Below, piece after piece: positions 26,913-36,440 of a DNA stretch of 64,000 nucleotides. The stretch's first letter is position 1; every line of letters begins with the position of its first letter. This DNA is from Moritella viscosa (GTDB lineage Bacteria; Pseudomonadota; Gammaproteobacteria; Enterobacterales; Moritellaceae). The notes under the pieces were generated by a model, which ran no database searches, was not told the DNA's origin, and saw only the letters and a program-made list of their open reading frames with translations. The DNA is taken from positions 4,847,846-4,911,845 of the forward strand of contig LN554852.1 of NCBI GenBank assembly GCA_000953735.1. Reading direction: 5' to 3'. Made by a program: the position numbers and the translations under genes.

Positions 26913-28829
26913 TCACGACTCATTCAATAGACTGACTTTATTACAAAAATAACCTTGAGCACCATAGACTCCGAGTTTATTTAATACATCCCACTCACCC
27001 TTCGATTCCACACCAACCGCAATAACAATAGTAGACAAATTAATTGTACCACCAAGAATACTGCTAATAGCCAGTTGATTAATTTGACGTTTATGTAAAT
27101 CACGTACTAAACTGTGGTGAATTTTGATAACGTCGACATCTAATTTCTTAATATAAGACGAATCAACCACATCTTGACCAACCATATCCACAACGATGCA
27201 ACAGCCTAGTGCTTTTAGATTTTTAACGGGCTCTAATAACATCTCTAAATTACGATTAATTTGATATTCATGGATTTCAAAATGCAGCATCGCGCGTAAC
27301 CTCACCGGCAAGCGGATAATATCGAGGTAAACAGCGCGCATAAAACGCTTATCCAAATAACTCTGAATATCTAAGTTTAGTCCACAAGAAATAGGTTCAC
27401 CTTGCTCTAGGTTCGAGATTGCCCGCTCTACGGTTAGCCGATCAATGCGTTTAAGTACCCCACATTTTTCTGCCATTGGTAAAAAGACACCTGCATGAAC
27501 CCATTCATCATTCTCGTCTTTTAACCTTGGGTAGATTTCATAACCTAATACCAGCTTATCTTCCATGCTTAAAATGAGTTGTTGCTCATAATAGAATGCA
27601 TTATTTTTGAAGGTTCGATCAAACAGTCCACGCCATCTGACAGTACCTTTGGCATAAACTGGTGTTTGCTCTTCTTGTTCGTACAAGAACCAACCAGAGC
27701 AGCCTTGTAATACCGCAATCTTTAATGCCTGATCGACGTTTTCTAATACTTCTTCTGTGCGTTCAGCATAATTATAAATTGCGACACCAGTATAAAATAA
27801 TTCATCACAATCCACCGGCGTAAACAAACTGATTCGAGTGAGTAACTTGTACAACTGCTTCATCACAATTTCAGATTCAGAGCCTGTGATCCGAGGCAAT
27901 AAAATAATAAATTGATCGCCACGATAACGAGCAAGTACAGAGCCAATAAAACGCTCCACAAACTTACTTAGCAGTTCACAGACCGATTTAACCATTTCAT
28001 CAACACTTGCCACACCATGGTTATAATTTAATTGCGATAATTCATAGAGTTCTATTTTTATAATCGTGCCAGCGATAACCCCAGGATCAGATAACATGGC
28101 TTCTAATTGATTTAAAAGGAAATCACGATTACCAATACCAGTTGAGGCATCAACAAACGCGTTAGTACGCATATAAGAATCAAAACGACTGCGCTCTTGT
28201 TTAGTATCTTCCAAGTCTGCAATTAATTTATCAAACGCACGACTGGTTGCTTTTGGCCATTCAGCTCCCGAGCCAACAGCCACTTTAATATGATCACCGT
28301 TGAGAATTTGATAACTGCGTGTAGAGAGTAATTCAGCGCCATACATGCCTTTTTTAAGCAACCAGATAGCAATGACTAAACCAAATAAAGCAATGAGTAA
28401 ACCCGTGCTTACCCCAGTAAATAATTCAGGTGGGTATTCCATCGCATAGTAGGGTGAAAGCATAATAACTTTCGCTTTAAAGTCACTATTCGCTTTTAAA
28501 TCGAAATGATACTCTTTGAGAAAAGGAGTATCGTCCCCAACATCTGCCGTTCGTCCATCAAAGTCGTAACTGACAATGCCATTTTTTTCGACTGTCAGTT
28601 GTAATACTGAATGCGCACGTAATAACTCGGGTAGCCAGAATGCAAAACGGGGTTCACTGTCTTCCATTGCCAGTTGCTCATCCATCACATCGATCAATCG
28701 CGAGATATTTTGCTTTTGAGTCTCAATCGCAAGACCACGTAAACTAACGCCGCCTCCCAGCAATACCACACCAATCGATGACAGCACGCACACAATAATA
28801 AAACCAATCAGTTGGTTGGTAAACTTCAT
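26913..28829 (-). CDS. csrD: CsrD/MshH-type degenerate GGDEF-EAL regulator
   Basis: A 638-residue inner membrane protein with two transmembrane helices (about residues 8-26 and 138-157) around a periplasmic sensor region, a HAMP-like linker, a GGDEF domain (about 215-375) and an EAL domain (about 395-630). Both active sites are degenerate: RGDQF stands where GGDEF is expected and the EAL signature reads EIY. CsrD binds CsrB/C RNAs with RNase E and EIIA-Glc to speed their decay instead of making or cutting c-di-GMP. In Vibrio this gene (mshH) precedes mshI, as here. The link to MSHA output is by context. Confidence 0.93.
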   Translation of the reverse strand: MKFTNQLIGFIIVCVLSSIGVVLLGGGVSLRGLAIETQKQNISRLIDVMDEQLAMEDSEPRFAFWLPELLRAHSVLQLTVEKNGIVSYDFDGRTADVGDDTPFLKEYHFDLKANSDFKAKVIMLSPYYAMEYPPELFTGVSTGLLIALFGLVIAIWLLKKGMYGAELLSTRSYQILNGDHIKVAVGSGAEWPKATSRAFDKLIADLEDTKQERSRFDSYMRTNAFVDASTGIGNRDFLLNQLEAMLSDPGVIAGTIIKIELYELSQLNYNHGVASVDEMVKSVCELLSKFVERFIGSVLARYRGDQFIILLPRITGSESEIVMKQLYKLLTRISLFTPVDCDELFYTGVAIYNYAERTEEVLENVDQALKIAVLQGCSGWFLYEQEEQTPVYAKGTVRWRGLFDRTFKNNAFYYEQQLILSMEDKLVLGYEIYPRLKDENDEWVHAGVFLPMAEKCGVLKRIDRLTVERAISNLEQGEPISCGLNLDIQSYLDKRFMRAVYLDIIRLPVRLRAMLHFEIHEYQINRNLEMLLEPVKNLKALGCCIVVDMVGQDVVDSSYIKKLDVDVIKIHHSLVRDLHKRQINQLAISSILGGTINLSTIVIAVGVESKGEWDVLNKLGVYGAQGYFCNKVSLLNES

Positions 28830-28980
28830 ATATTCCTATACATCCCTATATCAGAATCTCATTATGAAACACAAATTATGATAACGACAATATAATGCCG
28901 ATATAGTTAATTATTCTACTGCATTCTGCTTTTAATAACATATAAAAAACTAATCACGTGTGGCATTAACAGAATAAAAA

Positions 28981-29015
28981 GAACAAATAGGACAAATAGG
29001 ACAAATAGGACAAAA
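28981..29015. repeat. 9-bp tandem repeat between csrD and ssb
   Basis: Nearly four copies of the unit GGACAAATA (first copy GAACAAATA) lie in the 288-bp region between the csrD start and the ssb stop. It could fall within or near the csrD promoter region. No function can be assigned. Confidence 0.75.
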
Positions 29016-29054
29016 AATATAAATAATTATCGGGGTTAAACATAACGATAAATA

Positions 29055-29078
29055 CAAAAAAACCCCGAAAAATCGGGG
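29055..29078 (-). terminator. ssb terminator
   Basis: On the minus strand a CCCCGA/TCGGGG stem with a 4-base loop is followed by eight T residues. It lies 40 bp after the ssb stop. Confidence 0.88.
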
Positions 29079-29117
29079 CCTTATATAATCTGTTTAAGCA
29101 ATCAAGTAATGACGATG

Positions 29118-29681
29118 CTAGAACGGAATATCATCATCAAAGTCTGCAGACGGTTCGTTAAAACCTTGCTGCGGTGCCTGTTGTTGCTGTGGCTGCTGGT
29201 TATAACCACCTTGTTGTTGTGGTGCCGCTGCTGGCTGTTGTGGCTGACCCCAACCGGCATTTTGGTTCTGCTGTTGTGGTTGTTGGTTACTATTATTATA
29301 ACCGCCACCCTGCTGCTGTTGACCGCCTTGACGCGAACCAATCATTTGCATTACACCGTTAAAACCTTGTACTACAACTTCTGTTGTAAAACGATCTTGG
29401 CCATTTTGATCTTGCCATTTACGTGTTTGTAATGCGCCTTCAATATATACCTGAGATCCTTTACGTAAATATTCACCTGCAATTTCAGCGAGTTTACCGA
29501 ATACCGCAACGCGGTGCCATTCGGTTTTTTCACGCTGTTCACCAGTTTGCTTATCACGCCATGATTCACTTGTCGCAATCGTTAGATTGGCAACCGCGCC
29601 ACCATTTGGGAATGAGCGGATTTCAGGATCATTACCTAAATTACCAAGAATAATTACTTTATTTACGCCACGACTGGCCAT
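29118..29681 (-). CDS. ssb: Single-stranded DNA-binding protein
   Basis: An OB-fold SSB (about residues 1-112), followed by a Gln/Gly/Asn-rich linker (about 113-175) and the acidic tip DDDIPF that recruits repair and replication proteins. The start is set at 29681 (MASRGVNK, 187 residues) because CAGGAG lies 5 bases before it; an ATG 21 bases upstream lacks that support. It begins one base after the stop of the MFS gene, so the two are coupled. In many relatives ssb faces uvrA directly; here uvrA is almost 7 kb away. Confidence 0.97.
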   Translation of the reverse strand: MASRGVNKVIILGNLGNDPEIRSFPNGGAVANLTIATSESWRDKQTGEQREKTEWHRVAVFGKLAEIAGEYLRKGSQVYIEGALQTRKWQDQNGQDRFTTEVVVQGFNGVMQMIGSRQGGQQQQGGGYNNSNQQPQQQNQNAGWGQPQQPAAAPQQQGGYNQQPQQQQAPQQGFNEPSADFDDDIPF

Positions 29682-29682
29682 G

Positions 29683-31056
29683 CTAGCTCCTGTGCTGTTC
29701 ACGAACCAGGTTCAAAGCCTGGTCTATTTCAAAATCTTTGGTCGCTTTTAAATAAGCAACCTGCTCTTCTAATACTACTACAGCTTCATTAATACCGGAA
29801 AGCGATATTAGCTTTTCGGCGATTAATTCAGCTTCTCTTTGGTTGGCGATAGTAACAGAAATTGTATGAGCCTTCACTTGCCCGACATTTTCTAGCCCCA
29901 AAGAAATTACAAACCATACTATCATTACCGCAGCAATGATAAAAAAGAGACCTTGTGACCCCAATTGAGAATACAAGCTACCAGCTATAATACCACCACA
30001 AAATGCACCTGCAAATTGTGATGTAGAGTAGATCCCCATTGCCGAGCCTTTTGCGCCAGCCGGTGCCGACATCGAAATCATGGCGGGTAAAGAGGCTTCC
30101 AAAAAGTTAAATGCGGTAAAATACAACAAAATAGCAAGTGCAAAGAGCCATAAGTTGCCATTTGCAAATCCCATAATACAAAGTGCAAGGCCCATTAATG
30201 CAATCGCAAATAAGAAAAATTGTTTATTCATTTTCTTATTTGCTGCAATAATTAACATTGGTACCATGAATACAAATGATAACAGTAAAGCAGGGAAATA
30301 TATCCACCAGTGGTGCTCACCAACTAGCCCAGCCGATTCTAATTCAAATGGCAATGATACAAACACAGCGGTCAAGGTTAAATGTAGCAAAAAGATACCG
30401 GCATCTAAACGTAATAGCTGCGGATCACGTAACATTGCTCTTAATTTATCACGATTGGTACTCGCATCGCCTGCAGGTGCTTTGGATATTGCATTCGGCA
30501 CAATAAAATGCACAACAAGTATACCTATAATGGCAAGTACTGCGGTTACAAAGAAAATGCCTTTAAGACCAATCCACTGCGCTAATACAGGTCCAGCCAC
30601 CAGCGAAAAAGCAAACGAAAGTCCAATACACATACCAATCACGGCCATCACTTTCGGTCGCTGTTGTTCACGGGTAATATCAGCAGCTAACGCAAGAATC
30701 GCACTGGCAACAGCCCCTGTGCCTTGTAATACCCGCCCAAAAGCAACGCCATAAACCGAATCTGCAAGACCAGCGACAATACAGCCTAAACAAAATAAGC
30801 CTAAACCCGCAATAATAACCGGTTTACGACCAATCCGATCGGACAACTGTCCCATCGGTATTTGCAATATGGCTTGGGTTAATCCATAAGCACCAATCAC
30901 GATCCCCACCCACAATGGCGAATAGCCAATCAAGTCACGTCCATAAATGGCAAAAACGGGCATGATCATAAATAATCCCAGCATTCTTAAACCAAATACC
31001 AATGCTAATGACACCGCTGTCTTTTGCTCTAATTTAGATAAAGCTACATTATCCAT
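29683..31056 (-). CDS. MFS transporter with C-terminal YAM domain (YajR-like)
   Basis: A 457-residue transporter with twelve predicted membrane helices and motif A ([11 protein letters not shown] at about 72-82). After the last helix a roughly 65-residue soluble domain (about 393-457) with a ferredoxin-like beta-alpha-beta pattern matches the YAM domain of E. coli YajR (454 residues). YajR belongs to the proton-driven drug antiporter group, but its substrate is unknown, so substrate here is unassigned. It is cotranscribed with ssb. An adjacent MFS gene is common upstream of ssb in this bacterial group. Confidence 0.88.
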   Translation of the reverse strand: MDNVALSKLEQKTAVSLALVFGLRMLGLFMIMPVFAIYGRDLIGYSPLWVGIVIGAYGLTQAILQIPMGQLSDRIGRKPVIIAGLGLFCLGCIVAGLADSVYGVAFGRVLQGTGAVASAILALAADITREQQRPKVMAVIGMCIGLSFAFSLVAGPVLAQWIGLKGIFFVTAVLAIIGILVVHFIVPNAISKAPAGDASTNRDKLRAMLRDPQLLRLDAGIFLLHLTLTAVFVSLPFELESAGLVGEHHWWIYFPALLLSFVFMVPMLIIAANKKMNKQFFLFAIALMGLALCIMGFANGNLWLFALAILLYFTAFNFLEASLPAMISMSAPAGAKGSAMGIYSTSQFAGAFCGGIIAGSLYSQLGSQGLFFIIAAVMIVWFVISLGLENVGQVKAHTISVTIANQREAELIAEKLISLSGINEAVVVLEEQVAYLKATKDFEIDQALNLVREQHRS

Positions 31057-31571
31057 AATTAATCCATCAACCTCTCAATATTTACGGCGCCATATTAACA
31101 CATCATCTAAGCTGAAAATAAAAATCATTTAAAACAGCCACAATAAATGTCCACCATGCTTTAGCATTAACAAAAAACGAAAATAACCGTAAAATACCGA
31201 ATTAACTAAATAGGTTGAAATAAAACACCGAAATTAATACTTAACGCAATGATAATTAAAATAAGATCCAATATTAAACCACTAATATAGCTAAAGAATA
31301 AAGTATGAGCCGAGATAAAACTAAATGCGAACTTGACTCATTTATAGCACACCGATATGTTAAGTATTAACGAACAACTGGTTAACATTGCTATTTTCCA
31401 AAGGGATTAGCTTGCGACTTCCACTATCAGTTAATACTTTAGTATCAAGCCGTATCGAACTTAGGTATTAAAATTAACACTTTAATTAAGTCATTAGCTA
31501 AGTTTAACCGTTTTATAATGCTATTTAGCATGGATATGGATATCACCACACAAACTAAAGGATTTAGTCAT
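31057..31571. other. Divergent intergenic region between MFS gene and CsgD-like regulator
   Basis: About 515 bp of very AT-rich DNA separate two divergent genes. No ORF of note is visible. It contains the promoter-like pair described at 31333, short inverted pieces around 31365-31440 (TTAAGTATTAACG, TTAATACTTTAG), and a TATAAT at 31514-31519 close to the regulator start. The length suggests several regulator sites, as upstream of csgD and vpsT, but no known operator could be recognised. Confidence 0.6.
31333..31361 (+). promoter_or_regulatory. Sigma-70-like promoter upstream of the CsgD-like gene
   Basis: TTGACT (31333-31338) and TATGTT (31356-31361) are separated by exactly 17 bases. It would give a leader of about 200 bases before the ATG at 31572. 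Prediction from consensus only. Confidence 0.45.
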
Positions 31572-32210
31572 ATGTCGGATTACCCAAATGTAGTATTGCT
31601 GTCTCAGCCGAGTCTACAAGTTGCCACTTTAGTCTCTTGTTTAAGAGCTAAGCTCGATATACCGGTACAGCAGTTACGTGAAGTTGCCGAAGTTGAACGT
31701 ATCTCAATTGATGACAATTTATTATTACTCGTTGATACAGACAATCTCAGTGCAATCTCACAAGAGCAGCTAAAAAACAAATTAAAGCAATACCATGGTA
31801 TGTTTCGCTTAGCCTTAATTAATTTGAGTGATGATACCACGATGGAAAACATTTCCACTTGGCCATCTATATTCGGCGTATTTAATAAACGTGATGAACT
31901 CGATGTAGTTTGCAAAGGCATAGAAAAGATCACCGAAGGTGAATTCTGGATGCCACGACGTACACTCAGTTCATTGATCTCCATTTACCGCTCTAACAAA
32001 GCCGTTGATCTAGACAAAAAGCCAGAACTCACAACGCGTGAACAAGAGATATTACGCCAGCTAATGACGGGCTCATCAAATTTAGAGATAGCCGATGCAC
32101 TTTATGTCAGTGAGCACACAATCAAGTCACATTTATATAATGTATTTAAAAAGATCAAAGTAAAAAATCGCCTACAAGCAGTATCATGGGCAAAAGAAAA
32201 TCTTATCTAA
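31572..32210 (+). CDS. LuxR/CsgD-family transcriptional regulator
   Basis: A 212-residue protein with a receiver-like N-terminal domain (1-125) and a LuxR-type helix-turn-helix (about 150-212: LTTREQEILRQL, SNLEIADALYVSEHTIKSHLYNVFKKI). The start at 31572 is chosen because AAAGGA precedes it by 9 bases. The usual phospho-acceptor Asp pocket of response regulators is not evident, as in CsgD/VpsT. WMPR at 126-129 lies where VpsT carries its c-di-GMP-binding W-[FLM]-[TS]-R motif, with Pro instead of Thr/Ser. It stands before exopolysaccharide export genes. V. cholerae has the competence regulator QstR at the equivalent place beside ssb, so a QstR-type role is an alternative. Confidence 0.85.
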   Translation: MSDYPNVVLLSQPSLQVATLVSCLRAKLDIPVQQLREVAEVERISIDDNLLLLVDTDNLSAISQEQLKNKLKQYHGMFRLALINLSDDTTMENISTWPSIFGVFNKRDELDVVCKGIEKITEGEFWMPRRTLSSLISIYRSNKAVDLDKKPELTTREQEILRQLMTGSSNLEIADALYVSEHTIKSHLYNVFKKIKVKNRLQAVSWAKENLI

Positions 32211-32244
32211 TAAACCCGCTTAAACTAAAATCTTTAGACTAAAT

Positions 32245-32281
32245 AAGGTTTAAATCCATCTAGAATATGGATTCAAACCTT
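32245..32281. terminator. 15-bp hairpin after the CsgD-like gene
   Basis: Arms 32245-32259 and 32267-32281 pair over 15 bp with one G-T wobble around a 7-base loop. No T-run follows, so it may be a pause or mRNA-protecting structure and not an efficient terminator. It separates the regulator from the kinase gene 140 bp downstream. Confidence 0.55.
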
Positions 32282-32422
32282 CAAACTACCAATTTTGTGA
32301 CTTGGTTCACTTATTATTCTTCCTTTATCTGTTAAATATATCGTAGTTTTAATACTCTAATACTCATATAATGGAAAAGTATGAATACGTAGCCTTACGG
32401 CTTACCATTCAAAGGATCTTAA

Positions 32423-34597
32423 GTGGAGCAAAAATATGACACGCATAGTGGATTCCCACAGGGAGGCCAAGACGAAATAGATCTTACGCATCTCTTTAAT
32501 ATAATTAGGCGCTCGTTTTTACGGATCTGTATTATCACTACTATTGTTAGTGTTATTGCTGCGATCTTTATTTCTGACCTTCCTCCTATCTATAAAGCCA
32601 GCACAGTTTTACAGTTACAAACACACCAAGCAAAGCCAATTGCCATCCAAGGTCTATTACAAAACGATATAAACAGCAAAGATGACTTCCAAACTCAAGT
32701 TGAGATTTTACGTTCTGACGTGATAACCGAAAAAGTCATCACTAAACTCAATTTGTCTCAACACCCTGCTTACACAAGAGATAAACCGAATAGTAAATTA
32801 AGTTTGATACTCGATAACATCATTCATTTTGTATCACCAGCCACCAAGCAGGTACAAATAAAACCAATAAATCCACACGCTTTTATTGGCCAGATAAAAT
32901 CAGCAATGAACGTATCACTCATTAACAATACCCAGTTACTCACCATCAGTTATGAGCATAACGTGCCAGAATTAGCAGCTTTAATCGCGAATACCTATGC
33001 CGATGTGTACATCCAGCATAACCGTGATTTTCGAGTCCAACAGACAGTTGCCGCATCTCTCTGGCTTAAAGAAGGGGTGCAAGCACTCAAAGATAACTTG
33101 GATACAGCAGAGAGTAATCTCACTCATTTTCTTCAACAGGAAAATTTAATTGATGATAGTGGCATTGATAATTTCACTGCAACAGAATTACAGAACTTCA
33201 CCACTAAATTAAACACAATTAGAAGTGAATTAATTAGCGCGCAAACCCTATATCAGCAAATAAGTCAATCGGAAAATTTGAACTTGCTAACCTCAACCTC
33301 AATTAAGGCATTATCCAATCACGCAGTGATAATTGAATTAAGAAATGAGTACACCCAAGCAAGGCACAATATCGCCGAATTATCCAAACGCTATGGTCCA
33401 CAACACGACAAAATGATTCAGGCAAATGCACAGCTCAGCGCTGCAGAAGAGAATGCCCAAAATGCCTTACAGCAACTCGCACTCGGGTTTAAAAAAAACC
33501 TCAGCTTACTTGAACAAAATGAATCCGCCGTAATCGCCGTATTAGAAAGTAAAAAAGCAGAACACCGTACCCTAATAAAACAAAAAGCACGTTATAAAGA
33601 ACTCAATCGAGAATTAACCTCAAGCAATGAACTGTATAATATGTTTTTAATGCGTTTGAAAGAAACAAACCTCACCAACAATCTTAACCTATCTACAGCC
33701 ACGATCATCGATATCGCTAAAACGCCTTTATCCCCTTTTAAACCCAAACGCTCATTGATCTTAGTGCTCGTGATCTTATTAACATTGATGTTGTTAGTCG
33801 CGCATGCTCTACTACAGGCGCTATTTTTTGTGAATCAAGACAATATCACGAATCTACCAGCGCCATTACTTGGCTCACTCCCCAATTTTAAAGCGATTGA
33901 TAAAAAATTCTATCAACAATCCCCACAGCAATTATTTATTGGCAATAAGATAATTTTTGAAGCCGCGCAAAGTTTACGTACATCATTGCAGTTATCCGCT
34001 AGAGCCAAAAAACTACAAGTCATCATGATCAGCTCCAACACCGTAGGCGAAGGTAAAAGTACATCTGCGATTTATCTCGCGATGGCATTAGCACAAACCC
34101 ACAGAACTATTATTCTAGAGGCTGATTTGCGTAGACCCTCAGTAAGAAGAAAAATGGGGATACCAAATAGCCAACCTGGGCTGGCTGATATTCTCAGTAA
34201 AGGGGGCAGTTTGAATAGCTATATATTGCGTGATCAGCAAACAAATTTGGCTGTACTCTCGGCTGGAGAGTTAACCGAAAGCCCATCCAACTTACTGAGT
34301 TCAACTCGCTTTGCCAGTTGCCTGACTATTTTAAGATCGCAATATGATTATATTATTATTGATTCACCACCTAGTCAGTTAGTCAGTGACGCGCTAATTA
34401 TCGGACAACAGTCTGATTTTAACATTCTAGTGGCCCGTTCAAACAACTCCAAGATTGGCGAACTTAACAGTACAATCAAATTACTGGCGAAGCATGGTGT
34501 CTGTACCGATGGCATCATACTAAACCAAGAGTCATTAAAAAATGATAAACGCTATCAGTACCAGTACCAGTACCAGTACCAAAAGGAAACTGCATAG
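32423..34597 (+). CDS. Wzc-like polysaccharide co-polymerase / tyrosine autokinase
   Basis: A 724-residue PCP-2a protein. It has a Wzz domain with TM1 (about residues 34-52), a long periplasmic coiled-coil part, a second membrane helix (about 447-467) and a cytoplasmic BY-kinase domain. The kinase shows Walker A (VGEGKST, about 541-547), Walker A' (ILEADLRRPS, about 564-573) and Walker B (YIIIDSPP, about 643-650). The C terminus is the substrate tyrosine cluster: Tyr711, 713, 715, 717 and 719, alternating with Gln and encoded by a hexamer repeat. The start is a GTG at 32423 preceded by AAAGGA. Such kinases control polymer length and export of exopolysaccharides. Confidence 0.93.
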   Translation: MEQKYDTHSGFPQGGQDEIDLTHLFNIIRRSFLRICIITTIVSVIAAIFISDLPPIYKASTVLQLQTHQAKPIAIQGLLQNDINSKDDFQTQVEILRSDVITEKVITKLNLSQHPAYTRDKPNSKLSLILDNIIHFVSPATKQVQIKPINPHAFIGQIKSAMNVSLINNTQLLTISYEHNVPELAALIANTYADVYIQHNRDFRVQQTVAASLWLKEGVQALKDNLDTAESNLTHFLQQENLIDDSGIDNFTATELQNFTTKLNTIRSELISAQTLYQQISQSENLNLLTSTSIKALSNHAVIIELRNEYTQARHNIAELSKRYGPQHDKMIQANAQLSAAEENAQNALQQLALGFKKNLSLLEQNESAVIAVLESKKAEHRTLIKQKARYKELNRELTSSNELYNMFLMRLKETNLTNNLNLSTATIIDIAKTPLSPFKPKRSLILVLVILLTLMLLVAHALLQALFFVNQDNITNLPAPLLGSLPNFKAIDKKFYQQSPQQLFIGNKIIFEAAQSLRTSLQLSARAKKLQVIMISSNTVGEGKSTSAIYLAMALAQTHRTIILEADLRRPSVRRKMGIPNSQPGLADILSKGGSLNSYILRDQQTNLAVLSAGELTESPSNLLSSTRFASCLTILRSQYDYIIIDSPPSQLVSDALIIGQQSDFNILVARSNNSKIGELNSTIKLLAKHGVCTDGIILNQESLKNDKRYQYQYQYQYQKETA
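34553..34582 (+). repeat. Hexanucleotide repeat encoding the Tyr-Gln tail
   Basis: Five consecutive Tyr-Gln codon pairs occupy these bases; four of the units are built from TACCAG/CAGTAC with no synonymous variation. The repeat is in frame, so slippage would add or remove one Tyr-Gln pair without a frameshift. Confidence 0.9.
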
Positions 34598-34621
34598 CCT
34601 CATAGCCGTGCTTCATAATCA

Positions 34622-35818
34622 ATGAAAATCTTAAAATATTTATTACTAACAGTGTCCTTCACATTAATCTTATCCCTATTAAGTTCACGAGTGACCGCAT
34701 CAGGGCTAAGTCTAGAGACAAGTTCAGAACTTGGGTTTAACGTGATCTCCAGTCTTTCAATCAATTATAAACACGACGATAATATTACCAACACCAAAAA
34801 TAATCAGCAGGCCTCTAACTTGGTTGAAATAATGCCGGCATTACGCATTGAAGGACAAAAATATAACACCGAGTTTGCTTTCGATTACGAGGGACAGCAA
34901 AGCTTATATAGTGAAAACTCTGATAATAATTATACCGATCATCAGTTGCAAGTTGCGCTTAGACGAATATCCAATAGCCGTCATCAAATTGCTATTTCAT
35001 ACCAATTTAATCTTGGCCATGATACCGTCAATACAGGAATATCAGAAGGTAATAAGCAAGTAACTGCGCCCACTAAGTTTTACACCCAGCAAATTGCATT
35101 AAATTATGTTTATGGCAGTCAATCTTCACAAGCCAGACTCAAACCTAGGTTTAGTTTTAACAATAAACGCTACGACGAGGACAACTCGAGCTACACACCC
35201 ATGGCTGATTTCGACGAATATGACTACGGCCTCGCTTTTGACTATCACATCGGAGCTAGCTTAAATTTATTGCTTGATATCAGTAATCGCGTAACCAATT
35301 ACCAAGGCACCGCGAATAAAAAAGACAGTAATAATAGCCTGCTGTATACCGGTATACACTGGGACATAAGTGGTAAAACGCAAGGTATTGTAAAAATAGG
35401 GTATGAGAAAATTAATTTCGCCGACAGTCATCGAGAATCTCAAGCTAACCCAAGCTGGGATATTGGTATTAATTGGCGTCCAAAAACATATTCCATCTTC
35501 AATATCAACGCCAGTCAAAAGATCATCAATGCCGTCACAGGGACAGACAGTATAGAAGCAAATCGAAAGTCAATAAGCTGGAAGCACACTTGGCGTTATA
35601 ATTTATCGAGTTCATTAGCTTATCAACATCTCAATGAAACATACCAATACAGTACTCGTGAAGATAATAGCAATACCATCAATATCATGCTGTCTTATCA
35701 ATTAAGGTATTGGCTTGCATTTGGTCTTAGTTATGAACATCAAAGTAAATCATCTTCGGAAGCTCACTTGGGCTACGACAAAAATAGTTATGGATTAACC
35801 AGTTCCCTCGTATTTTAA
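34622..35818 (+). CDS. Beta-barrel outer membrane protein of the export locus
   Basis: A 398-residue protein with a signal peptide (about 1-26, ending TASG) and many alternating amphipathic strands. The last residue is Phe after SSLV, the C-terminal signal used for BAM insertion. It resembles the BBP2-type porins found beside exopolysaccharide genes; I do not recognise a named orthologue. It lies 24 bp after the kinase and directly before the short Wza-like gene. A reasonable role is the outer membrane channel for the polymer, since the OPX protein here cannot span that membrane (inference). Confidence 0.75.
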   Translation: MKILKYLLLTVSFTLILSLLSSRVTASGLSLETSSELGFNVISSLSINYKHDDNITNTKNNQQASNLVEIMPALRIEGQKYNTEFAFDYEGQQSLYSENSDNNYTDHQLQVALRRISNSRHQIAISYQFNLGHDTVNTGISEGNKQVTAPTKFYTQQIALNYVYGSQSSQARLKPRFSFNNKRYDEDNSSYTPMADFDEYDYGLAFDYHIGASLNLLLDISNRVTNYQGTANKKDSNNSLLYTGIHWDISGKTQGIVKIGYEKINFADSHRESQANPSWDIGINWRPKTYSIFNINASQKIINAVTGTDSIEANRKSISWKHTWRYNLSSSLAYQHLNETYQYSTREDNSNTINIMLSYQLRYWLAFGLSYEHQSKSSSEAHLGYDKNSYGLTSSLVF

Positions 35819-35836
35819 ATGAAAGGAGTATTTAAA

Positions 35837-36376
35837 ATGAAAAGCTGCACACACTTACATCACGCCATTTTCATCATTATAATCTTGTTAGCGAGTCCTA
35901 CCAGAGCACACGAACAACACCACAATTATAAACTTGGTGCCGGCGATGAACTGTCTATTAAGGTCTACGGCGAAGCCGATCTAAGCATGTCCATATTAGT
36001 TGATACATCAGGTAGTATCGATTATCCCTACCTCGGTGAAATTAAAGTCGCTGGTTTAACCCCAGCAGAGGTCAAACAAAAAATTTATCTTGGCTTAAAA
36101 GGGCCTTATTTAATCTCACCTAAAGTTATGGTCAGTATCGCGACTTTCCGCCAGTTTTACATTAAAGGCGAAGTAAAACGCCCAGGTGGATACCCGTTTA
36201 GACCAGGGTTAACAGTTGATCAAGCAATCGCACTGGCAGGCGGTTTCACTGAGCGGGCAGCAAAACAATCTATTATGCTGTCTAATAACAGCGATCTTAG
36301 CCAGACACTTAAGGTTACCCCTGCCCACCACCTTGCGCCTGACGACATTCTTAATATTGAAGAGAGTTTCTTCTAA
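35837..36376 (+). CDS. Short Wza-type polysaccharide export (OPX) protein
   Basis: A 179-residue periplasmic protein. The start at 35837 is favoured over the in-frame ATG at 35819 because AAAGGAG then lies 8 bases upstream. A signal peptide (about 1-24, ending TRA) has no lipobox cysteine, so it is not a lipoprotein. The poly-export (PES) domain covers about 28-110 (KLGAGDELSIKVYGE and DYPYLGEIKVAGLTP motifs), and one SLBB domain about 110-175 (FYIKGEVKRPGGYPF). The C-terminal amphipathic helix that lets E. coli Wza cross the outer membrane is missing. It probably couples the kinase to the adjacent beta-barrel. Confidence 0.9.
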   Translation: MKSCTHLHHAIFIIIILLASPTRAHEQHHNYKLGAGDELSIKVYGEADLSMSILVDTSGSIDYPYLGEIKVAGLTPAEVKQKIYLGLKGPYLISPKVMVSIATFRQFYIKGEVKRPGGYPFRPGLTVDQAIALAGGFTERAAKQSIMLSNNSDLSQTLKVTPAHHLAPDDILNIEESFF

Positions 36377-36440
36377 AGTAATGCCTAACAAGTCCTAATA
36401 TGCGATACTGATTGATTATTTTATGTAGTGTGAGTTATGT

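Noticed and set aside
29109-29432. Plus-strand ORF of 107 codons opposite ssb
   Set aside because: Leu- and Trp-rich product arises from the antisense of the Gln-rich SSB linker. Not a gene.
36377-36440. LexA (SOS) box expected before uvrA
   Set aside because: No CTG-N10-CAG pattern is present in this gap, so no SOS box is claimed.
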